This document shows, piece after piece, positions 7,217 to 12,745 of a stretch of DNA of 14,588 nt. Within the stretch, counting starts at the first letter, position 1, and each line of letters starts with the position of its first letter. The stretch lies in NCBI GenBank assembly GCA_030641105.1, contig DAOWHZ010000074.1:1-14588 (forward strand), in the 5' to 3' direction. This DNA is from a bacterium (lineage in GTDB: Bacteria; Patescibacteria; ABY1; BM507; VMTK01). Made by a program: the position numbers and the translations under genes. The notes under the pieces were generated by a model, which saw only the letters and a list, made by a program, of their open reading frames with translations, was not told the DNA's origin and made no database searches.

Positions 7217-7223
7217 GAGGAGG
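7217..7223 (+). promoter_or_regulatory. Strong Shine-Dalgarno GAGGAGG
   Basis: GAGGAGG lies seven bases before the ATG at 7231. It fixes this start and stands out because most minus-strand genes in the window have no recognisable ribosome site. Confidence 0.9.
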
Positions 7224-7230
7224 ATACGAA

Positions 7231-7713
7231 ATGTCAATTTTTTTAATCACACACGGCGATCGTTTCTTTGGCCCGAATCCAGGGCACACAGAAAAAGGTT
7301 TCAAACAACTTCGGCGACTCGTGCCTGCGGTTCCAATAGACACTTCTCTGTTCGTAATTGGAACAGGAAAAAGGTTTCGTGAAATTCACGAGACTATCAC
7401 TGAAACCAGACCTGATCTGATTTCAGTGCGACAAAAATCGTCGCCCTTCTGCGGCTCACCGGACGGGCTTGAGGCTGACGGAAATGTCGTTTTAGTTGAC
7501 GGAACATTAGTCGACTTAAAAAACGACTATATCGGCCTAACCTCCTCATGCTTTAACGCGTGGGGATTTATCGGCCTCCTTCCGTTTCCGTCATGCGCTC
7601 TTCTCTGCGCTGGTGGCGAACTCATGATTGCCTTGGGGTTAAAGGCAATCAGTGAGCAAGGTCAGCTCTATGAGCTTGACATTACTACTAAAACCGGATG
7701 GAAAATTTCTTAA
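7231..7713 (+). CDS. Degenerate histidine-phosphatase-like protein
   Basis: The 160-residue protein has the outline of a phosphoglycerate-mutase/histidine-phosphatase fold. FLITHGDR (4-11) stands where LVRHGE is normal, followed by GHTEKGFKQLRRL (18-30), matching the LTEKGxxQAxxL helix. GTGKRFREIHETI resembles SPLxRAxxTA. CALLCAGGELMIALGL stands where VxxVSHGGxIRxLL is usual. The first catalytic Arg is Thr and the second catalytic His is Ala, so ordinary phosphatase activity is unlikely. The fold assignment is mine by eye. It is the only plus-strand gene in this half, with its own promoter, ribosome site and terminator, between two swivel genes. Its G+C (58% at 7441-7500 and 7561-7620) is far above its neighbours, suggesting transfer or strong codon selection. 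Confidence 0.7.
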   Translation: MSIFLITHGDRFFGPNPGHTEKGFKQLRRLVPAVPIDTSLFVIGTGKRFREIHETITETRPDLISVRQKSSPFCGSPDGLEADGNVVLVDGTLVDLKNDYIGLTSSCFNAWGFIGLLPFPSCALLCAGGELMIALGLKAISEQGQLYELDITTKTGWKIS

Positions 7714-7743
7714 AACCGTCCACCACTCATAACTGATTCATTC

Positions 7744-7795
7744 AGCCGAACAACATATAAACGCAAGTTTATCCCTGTTGTTCGGCTCTTTTTAT
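7744..7795 (+). terminator. Strong intrinsic terminator overlapping the short swivel gene end
   Basis: AGCCGAACAACA (7744-7755) pairs perfectly with TGTTGTTCGGCT (7776-7787). Inside is a second stem, ATAAAC with GTTTAT, closed by a GCAA loop. CTTTTTAT follows. The convergent minus-strand gene ends inside the right half: its last residues (roughly AEQQG) and its stop at 7769-7771 are encoded by the hairpin. The opposite orientation has no U-run, so it serves mainly the plus-strand gene. Confidence 0.92.
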
Positions 7796-8920
7796 AACTT
7801 TAACAATCCCATTATCCGCATCCACTTCAACCAAGTCCCCGTCTTTTAAAACCTTAGTAGCGATTTTAGTGCCGATGATGCAGGGCTTATTCATTTCGCG
7901 GGCCACTATAGCGGCATGGCAGGTAACTCCGCCTTCATCAGTAATAATCGCTGATACTTTACTAATCGCTGGAACATATTCTGGGATTGTCATTGGCGCA
8001 ACTAAAATATCATTTTCTTGCACTTTAAAAAGTTCTCGTTTATTCTCTACTATTACCACTTTACCGATTACTGCTTTTCTCTGTTTAAAAGCTGGCGTGC
8101 CTTTAATTGTTTTAACTTCTTTATCTACAGAATGTTCAATCAGATTCCATCCTTTTGCATTTAGATATTGTTTTAATGGGATATGCCAAATATTTCCACC
8201 TGCTACAAAAAAATATTTTTTTCTTTTTTTAAGCTCCCTTGTTAATTTTAATTTAAAATTACCGCTAACCTTATCTTTAAAAATGGCGGATGTTTCTTCA
8301 ATTGAAATAAAATAATAATAATCTTCTGGCAATTTAATTCTTCTCAGTGCCTCTTTGCCAAATTTTTCCGATAATCCATCACTTAAAGGTCCATAAATTT
8401 TTTCAGCCACAGTTCTTGCTTGAACCGCAATATCCTTTTCTCCTCTATACTTTAACTCATATTTTGAATAAAATTCTATTTGCTGCGGAAAATATATCAT
8501 CATTACATATTTTGGCCCAATAGCAATAGATTCTCTCACAAACTCAGAAAAAAGTAAATTTAATTCTCTGTTGCTTTTTCCATTAAAAGAAAATGGTAAT
8601 AGCTTGCTGAACTTTTTTTTATAATCCTGCGATTCTTGAATTAATAATTCTGAGGTGTCTTTTATAAAATCTGGATTCTTCTTTAATTCTTTCACTATAA
8701 ATTGAAACATCCCACTTGTATGCTCTTTGTTTGATCTATATAAAATTTCTTTCCTTCCATCCCACAACAAACAAACATCTGTGTATCTCCACATAAATTG
8801 ATTCTCAAATTCTTGAGTAAATATCTGATAAGCAATTTGACAATAAATAACTGTCCAGTCTCGATAAGTTGTTGGCTCAAAAATAAGATTTTGACGCACA
8901 ATCTTTTCTTTATTGGCCAT
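7769..8920 (-). CDS. PEP-utilising-type swivelling phosphohistidine protein, short form
   Basis: This 383-residue protein has an unrecognised N-terminal domain (about 1-280) and a C-terminal phosphohistidine swivelling domain (about 284-380). The predicted phospho-acceptor is His335 in DEGGVTCHAAIVARE. The N-terminal part contains aromatic-rich segments (TTYRDWTVIYCQIAYQIFTQEF, EDYYYFISIEETSAIF), no obvious membrane segment, and no resemblance by eye to the N-terminus of the long form. The swivel is nearly the same as in the long form. It starts 25 bases after the ATP-grasp gene, so the two probably form one enzyme: ATP-grasp loads the histidine, the swivel passes it to an acceptor bound by the N-terminal domain. 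No PEP/pyruvate barrel is seen, so this is unlikely to be an ordinary PEP synthase. Confidence 0.78.
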   Translation of the reverse strand: MANKEKIVRQNLIFEPTTYRDWTVIYCQIAYQIFTQEFENQFMWRYTDVCLLWDGRKEILYRSNKEHTSGMFQFIVKELKKNPDFIKDTSELLIQESQDYKKKFSKLLPFSFNGKSNRELNLLFSEFVRESIAIGPKYVMMIYFPQQIEFYSKYELKYRGEKDIAVQARTVAEKIYGPLSDGLSEKFGKEALRRIKLPEDYYYFISIEETSAIFKDKVSGNFKLKLTRELKKRKKYFFVAGGNIWHIPLKQYLNAKGWNLIEHSVDKEVKTIKGTPAFKQRKAVIGKVVIVENKRELFKVQENDILVAPMTIPEYVPAISKVSAIITDEGGVTCHAAIVAREMNKPCIIGTKIATKVLKDGDLVEVDADNGIVKVIKRAEQQG

Positions 8921-8945
8921 AATTTATAGAGTTGAATAAAAAATA

Positions 8946-9974
8946 TCACAAAGTCGTAATCGGCCTAGATTGCACAATATAAAACTTCCCATCCCTAAAC
9001 GCCCATTCAATGTCCTGCGGTTTTTTATAGTGCTTTTCAATATTAGCGCAAATCTTTGCCAGCTCAATAATCTGCTTGTCTGTTAATTTCTGCTTTTCCT
9101 GTTTGCTCTTTGGAACAGCTATCCATTTTACGCCCTTACGCAAACAACGAACAATCTGCTTTTCTTGTTTTGCTATATTTATATCTAAAATTTCAAACTC
9201 ACTTTCAACTTTTAACTTTTTAACTTTTAACTTACTTACAACATAAGCGTCTGGAGTAATTGACCCTGAAACAATGGCTTCGCCCAGGCCCCAGCCGGCC
9301 TCAATAATCATTTGATTCTTGTCCTTTGTCACAGGATGCACAGTAAAGCAGGCTCCTGAAATTTCTGATTCAACCATCTCTTGGACTACAACCGCTACGC
9401 CTACATGCGTTTTATGCAAATTCTTTTCTTTGCGGTAAAAAATCGCTCTTGGCGTAAATAAAGATGACCAGCATTTTTTCACATTCATTAGCAATGTCTT
9501 TTCAGTTGTGTTTAAATAAGTTTCCAGTTCTCCCGCCCAAGAAGCCACTTCTGAATCTTCGGCTGTGGCCGAAGAACGGACTGCCGCGAATTTGCATTTT
9601 AACTTTCTAAATTCCGCGGAAATTCCTATTCCCAAATCCTTTGGCATTTTAGCGTCATGGATTAAATCCCGAATCACATTTGAAGCCCTGTCAACTGAAT
9701 TTATATCATCATAATTTACCTTTTTTAATTGAGATTCAATTTCCTGCGTTAAATCAACCTCTTCCAGAAATCTGTCAAAAGCGCCTGCTAAAATAACAAA
9801 ACCCGGCGGAACCGGAATTTTAGCGTTTACTTGCCCGCCATAGCATTGTCGCTGACGCTTCATAGCTTTAGCGACGGAGCGGCGTAGGTGGGACATTTCA
9901 CCAAGCGAAGCTCCTTTGCCCCCGGCAATATTAACATCTTTTTTTGTTAATTGTTTAAATGTTTTAATAAACAT
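8946..9974 (-). CDS. ATP-grasp (PPDK/PEP-synthase N-terminal) subunit, stand-alone
   Basis: The 342 residues correspond to the nucleotide-binding N-terminal domain of PEP synthase/PPDK/rifampin phosphotransferase and nothing more. It starts at the canonical GGKGASLGEM (18-27) and ends at QDIEWAFRDGKFYIVQSRPITTL, the normal domain boundary. ATP-site blocks are intact: AVRSSATAEDS (131-141, Arg133), QEMVESEISGACFTVHP (198-214), EAGWGLGEAIVSGSITPD (225-242), and Asp321/Glu323/Gln335/Arg337. The swivel is encoded by the next gene. Two segments look inserted: residues 29-52, between GEMS and IPVPPGF, and the lysine/leucine/valine repeat at about 248-257. The ATG is three bases after the cvpA stop. 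The role is inferred as phosphorylating the His of the downstream swivel subunits. Confidence 0.88.
   Translation of the reverse strand: MFIKTFKQLTKKDVNIAGGKGASLGEMSHLRRSVAKAMKRQRQCYGGQVNAKIPVPPGFVILAGAFDRFLEEVDLTQEIESQLKKVNYDDINSVDRASNVIRDLIHDAKMPKDLGIGISAEFRKLKCKFAAVRSSATAEDSEVASWAGELETYLNTTEKTLLMNVKKCWSSLFTPRAIFYRKEKNLHKTHVGVAVVVQEMVESEISGACFTVHPVTKDKNQMIIEAGWGLGEAIVSGSITPDAYVVSKLKVKKLKVESEFEILDINIAKQEKQIVRCLRKGVKWIAVPKSKQEKQKLTDKQIIELAKICANIEKHYKKPQDIEWAFRDGKFYIVQSRPITTL
9201..9233. repeat. ACTTTTA-type tandem repeat inside the ATP-grasp gene
   Basis: Repeated AACTTTTA-like units are read in frame as alternating K, L and V residues (KLKVKKLKV). They fall in the loop after TPDAYVV, where related enzymes have a shorter connection. 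It is probably a slippage-expanded or inserted simple repeat in a tolerant loop. Confidence 0.55.
9819..9890. repeat. In-frame insert in the ATP-grasp gene
   Basis: This stretch encodes about 24 residues (29-52) missing from the usual GEM-x-x-x-G-I-P-V-P-P-G-F junction of the family. It includes TAGCTTTAGCGACGGAG (9863-9879), which matches the core of the 24-base element in metG, and a GTCGCT/AGCGAC stem (9848-9853 with 9870-9875). It is G+C-richer than the flanks. The exact borders are uncertain. Confidence 0.6.
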
Positions 9975-9977
9975 AAA

Positions 9978-10520
9978 TTATATCAACGACTTCAGCTTAT
10001 CCAGCATCCCGGGCAAAAGCGGCTTTAAAGCATTAATAAATCCTACTAAAAATGGCGCGACTTTTGAACCCTCTAATAATTTGCTAATCAGTCCGCCAAC
10101 CAAAAAATTATTAGCTGTAATATACAAGACTAAGCCAACAACAATTCCGCCTTCCAAAAATCCAAATACGGCTCCTCCCAAACGGTTGATTGTTTTTAGA
10201 AAAGGTATAATGGAAATAATATTATAAGTCTTGTCCAGTATGGAAAAAGCAAAGCAAACCAAGCGGTTTATTATTGTAAATAAAACAATAAAAGTTACCA
10301 CCTTGCCCAAAGTGTCGTGGCCGAAAAATAAATTCTCAGCCAATTCAAAAGCGTCTACATAAAAAATGCTTGCCAGCCAAGCGCCTGCTATCACGCCTGC
10401 CAAAGACCCAACAGCCCTGATAAGGCCGAAAAACAAGCCGTAAAAAACAAAGCCGGCAAGGATGATGAGTAAAATGGTGTCAAAAATTCCAACTAACATA
10501 AAAATTATCTTATTAATCAT
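9978..10520 (-). CDS. cvpA: CvpA-family membrane protein
   Basis: This 180-residue integral membrane protein belongs to the CvpA (colicin V production) family, widespread in bacteria and linked to envelope homeostasis; its molecular role is not settled. Four hydrophobic segments are seen (about 11-30, 36-52, 72-92, 114-137). Family features include the early FDTILLIILAG...GLIRAVGSLAG stretch and NRLGGAVFGFLEGGIVVGLVL. The ATG at 10520 lies in a palindromic repeat (10515-10553) that also carries the metG stop. MLVGIFDT at 10499 matches the usual family start and may be the real one. It sits between metG and the ATP-grasp gene with very short gaps, suggesting one transcript. Confidence 0.83.
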   Translation of the reverse strand: MINKIIFMLVGIFDTILLIILAGFVFYGLFFGLIRAVGSLAGVIAGAWLASIFYVDAFELAENLFFGHDTLGKVVTFIVLFTIINRLVCFAFSILDKTYNIISIIPFLKTINRLGGAVFGFLEGGIVVGLVLYITANNFLVGGLISKLLEGSKVAPFLVGFINALKPLLPGMLDKLKSLI

Positions 10521-10553
10521 TGATCATTAAACATTGATCAATGGTCAATGATT
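10515..10553. repeat. Palindromic repeat at the metG-cvpA junction
   Basis: AATCATTGA at 10515-10523 is the exact inverted copy of TCAATGATT at 10545-10553, and further CATT/AATG pairing extends inward. It contains the metG stop codon (10545-10547) and the upstream cvpA ATG, so the repeat may have created or shifted the annotated cvpA start. Confidence 0.55.
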
Positions 10554-12134
10554 TTGTATTCTCGGAAACAACACTTCGCCTTTTTTAATTTGAGTATCAG
10601 AACTTAAACCGCCCCACTTAGTTGCCTCTTTAAAATCCTTTTTCATTTCTTTGGCAGAATCCAATCCTAACTGCGACCAAATTCTCTCCGCAGTATCCGG
10701 CATAAACGACCAAACCATCCAGGCGATAACTCTTATTCTCTCTAAAATATTATACATTACATTACCTATATTCTCATCTTTATCTTTTATCAACTCCCAT
10801 AGTTTAGTTGCTGTTATATAACTATCAAGAAATTTTATTTGAGCAGTTATTTGTTGTAAAGCCCTGTCAATCTCAAGCGCATCTAAACTATTCTCATAAC
10901 CATCCCAACTAACATCAACTTTGTGATAAAATTCTTTCTTGCCCCAAGCATCAGTTTTCGCATTATCATTTTTCAATTCAATTCCTGTGGCTTGCATTTT
11001 TTCTGCCAAAGTAACCGACCGCGCCACCAGATTCCCCAACCCATTAGCCAAATCAGCATTATACTTCTCATCAAATTTATCAAAACTAATATCGCCATCA
11101 TGCCCAAAAGTTGTTGCGCTCATCAACAAATAGCGCGCGCCATCAACACCGTATCTTTTTACCAAATCTTCCGGCGCAATCACATTATCCAAGGACTTGC
11201 TCATCTTCTGGCCGTTCACCATGAAAAAACCGTGTATAAACAACTGCTTTGGCAAAGGCAAATTTAAAGCCAAAAGCATGGCCGGCCAAATCGTAGCATG
11301 CACGCGCAGAATATCTTTACTTGTTAAGTGTAAATCAGCAGGCCACTCCTTCGCTACAGCTACGGAGTGCAAGCGACTAATATCAACCTTGTCCTCCGTA
11401 GCTTTAGCGAAGGAGGGCAAACCAGTTAAATAATTCAAAAATGCGTCAGCCCAAACATACGAAGTATGGCTTTCATCCCAAGGCAATGGCACACCCCATT
11501 TTACATTTTTTCTTGAAAATGAAATATCTTTTAAACCCTCTTTATAAAAACTTAACATTTCATTCTTGCGCTCAATCGGCCTAATTTTAAATTCATCTTT
11601 TTTAATTTTGTCCAGCAACTTGTCTTGATACTTGGACAGCTTAAACATGTAGCACTTTTCACTCATCTTTTCCGGCGCAATTCCATGGTCGGGGCATTTG
11701 CCATTAATCAAGTCCTTTTCACTTTTATACTGCTCGCACCCCTTGCAATATAATCCTTCGTATTTACCTAAATAAATATCGCCTTTGTCATACAAATATT
11801 GCAAGCAATTTTGCACAGCTTTTTTATGCTCTGGATCAGTAGTGCGGATAAAATTGTCATTAGATATATTTAATTCGTCCCAGGCAAACTGATATTTAGC
11901 CGCAATTTCATTAACAAACTCCTGCGGCTCCTTGCCTTGTTCTTTTGCTTTTTCAGCAACTTTTGCGCCATGCTCATCAGTCCCTGTTAAAAAGAAAACC
12001 TTATCGCCAATCATCCGATGATAGCGCGCCAAAACATCTGCCGCAATGGTGGTATAAGTATGACCAATATGCGGCACATCGTTGACATAGTAAATTGGGG
12101 TTGTTATGTAAAATTTTTTATTAGGGGTTGACAT
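10545..12134 (-). CDS. metG: Methionyl-tRNA synthetase
   Basis: This class I synthetase charges tRNA-Met. It has 529 residues and lacks the C-terminal dimerisation/tRNA-binding extension of longer forms. HIGH is at 22-25, and the KMSKS loop is at 310-314 (VNGQKMSKSLDN). A single zinc knuckle is formed by Cys130, Cys133, Cys147 and His150. The catalytic PLPWD and YVWADAFLNYL segments are present. Residues 241-264 (SFAKATEDK...LHSVAVAKEW) are an insertion encoded by two inverted copies of a 24-base palindrome. It falls in the variable loop before WPADLHLTSKDILRVHA, where length varies between species, so activity should be kept. The start at 12134 is adjacent to the plus-strand promoter; no Shine-Dalgarno is seen. 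Confidence 0.96.
   Translation of the reverse strand: MSTPNKKFYITTPIYYVNDVPHIGHTYTTIAADVLARYHRMIGDKVFFLTGTDEHGAKVAEKAKEQGKEPQEFVNEIAAKYQFAWDELNISNDNFIRTTDPEHKKAVQNCLQYLYDKGDIYLGKYEGLYCKGCEQYKSEKDLINGKCPDHGIAPEKMSEKCYMFKLSKYQDKLLDKIKKDEFKIRPIERKNEMLSFYKEGLKDISFSRKNVKWGVPLPWDESHTSYVWADAFLNYLTGLPSFAKATEDKVDISRLHSVAVAKEWPADLHLTSKDILRVHATIWPAMLLALNLPLPKQLFIHGFFMVNGQKMSKSLDNVIAPEDLVKRYGVDGARYLLMSATTFGHDGDISFDKFDEKYNADLANGLGNLVARSVTLAEKMQATGIELKNDNAKTDAWGKKEFYHKVDVSWDGYENSLDALEIDRALQQITAQIKFLDSYITATKLWELIKDKDENIGNVMYNILERIRVIAWMVWSFMPDTAERIWSQLGLDSAKEMKKDFKEATKWGGLSSDTQIKKGEVLFPRIQNH
11345..11368 (-). repeat. 24-base palindromic element in metG, copy 1
   Basis: The unit runs from ACTCC to GGAGT and is an imperfect palindrome. 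Its reverse complement differs from 11393-11416 at only three of 24 positions, two of which are the paired end bases (A-T in place of C-G). It is translated in frame as SVAVAKEW. Confidence 0.8.
11393..11416 (+). repeat. 24-base palindromic element in metG, copy 2
   Basis: CCTCCGTAGCTTTAGCGAAG followed by GAGG, with CCTCC/GGAGG ends. It is inverted relative to copy 1, 24 bases away. In the metG frame it encodes SFAKATED. The two halves of the rsmI element (12949-12960 plus 12991-13002) rebuild the same sequence with one difference. Confidence 0.85.
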
Positions 12135-12155
12135 AATTTTTATTTATGCTATATT
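12128..12155 (+). promoter_or_regulatory. Near-consensus promoter of the 123-residue gene
   Basis: TTGACA (12128-12133), 16-base spacer, TATATT (12150-12155) with an extended -10 TGC. It shares TTGACATAA and TATGCTATATT with the promoter at 7126-7154. The -35 overlaps the first codons of the divergent metG, so the two may interfere. Confidence 0.8.
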
Positions 12156-12195
12156 AATATATTGGTAATTAAGCTAATAAAAATCAAAAAAATGA

Positions 12196-12202
12196 AAGGG
12201 GG
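12196..12202 (+). promoter_or_regulatory. G-rich ribosome site before the 123-residue gene
   Basis: A run of six G residues preceded by AAA lies about nine bases before the ATG at 12212. It can pair with the CCUCC end of 16S rRNA less perfectly than GGAGG, but is clearly stronger than the sites of the minus-strand genes. Confidence 0.65.
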
Positions 12203-12211
12203 GAATCAATC

Positions 12212-12583
12212 ATGGAGAAAAAAATAGTTGCTATAGGAAGGCATAAAGACGTAATAGCTCAGCATCATCACTTAGTAATCGTAGAACTTGAAAATGGCTG
12301 GTTAAGGCGCGGAAGAGGATTAGGTTATTTAAAAATAACAGCAGAAAAAACATCGGGGCACATTAATATAATAAAAAACGCAGATTCTGGATTTAAAATT
12401 ATTGAAACACTAGATGATGATTCTGATGATCCTGATCTTTTTAAAAGCAGACTTAAGGAAAAGTGCCTTGAATTTCTTCTGAAAGAAGATGAGGATTTAC
12501 TGAAAGAAACATTTTTTGATTTTATTGAAAAAGATAGTTGGTTATGCTCAAAAGGCATTATGGCAATCTGGCAGAGACCATAA
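12212..12583 (+). CDS. Small protein of unknown function (123 residues)
   Basis: I do not recognise the family. The protein begins with a basic/histidine stretch (GRHKDVIAQHHHLVIVELENGWLRRGRGLGYLKI) that looks like beta strands. A strongly acidic middle (DDDSDDPD, 68-75) and a helical acidic C-terminal half (LKEKCLEFLLKEDEDLLKETFFDFIEK) follow. There is no signal peptide, membrane segment or known motif. It is probably soluble, perhaps with a partner. It is a complete one-gene unit: promoter, ribosome site, gene, terminator, transcribed against its neighbours metG and rsmI. The G+C is ordinary (33% at 12421-12480). The promoter is strikingly like that of the phosphatase-like gene, so the two may be expressed under the same conditions. 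Confidence 0.8.
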   Translation: MEKKIVAIGRHKDVIAQHHHLVIVELENGWLRRGRGLGYLKITAEKTSGHINIIKNADSGFKIIETLDDDSDDPDLFKSRLKEKCLEFLLKEDEDLLKETFFDFIEKDSWLCSKGIMAIWQRP

Positions 12584-12622
12584 AATAATATGGAGCTAAA
12601 AAACTGCCATTAAAAAAATTCC

Positions 12623-12666
12623 AAGCGGCTAGACTCAACTCGGGTTTAGCCGCTTTTTTTATTTTT
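12623..12666 (+). terminator. Intrinsic terminator, possibly bidirectional
   Basis: AAGCGGCTAGAC (12623-12634) pairs with GTTTAGCCGCTT (12644-12655): 12 pairs including one G-U, followed by seven T residues and ATTTTT. On the opposite strand the same stem is followed by GGAA and seven T residues, so it could also end the rsmI transcript. Confidence 0.92.
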
Positions 12667-12671
12667 CTTTT

Positions 12672-12717
12672 GCCCTCACCCTGACCCTCTCCCACAACTG
12701 CGGTTGAGGGAGAGGGA
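12672..12717. repeat. CCCTCACCC-type palindromic repeat, copy A
   Basis: CCCTCTCCC (12685-12693) pairs exactly with GGGAGAGGG (12708-12716). A second stem, CAAC with GTTG, lies inside across one A-A mismatch, and the loop is TGCG. It has the look of the common CCCTCACCCT-type dispersed repeats. It lies between the terminator and the end of rsmI, with a second copy at 12752-12802. Confidence 0.75.
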
Positions 12718-12745
12718 ACTAACTTTTAATGTTCGCCTCTATTTT

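Noticed and set aside
7161..7343. Minus-strand open frame overlapping the phosphatase-like gene start
   Set aside because: It overlaps the promoter, Shine-Dalgarno and start of a well-supported plus-strand gene and has no family features of its own.
7769..9974. The ATP-grasp and short swivel genes as one PEP synthase broken by a frameshift
   Set aside because: The first protein ends at the normal domain boundary (QSRPITTL) with a TGA. The second has its own ATG 25 bases later and a complete, different N-domain. No leftover PEP-barrel sequence lies between them.
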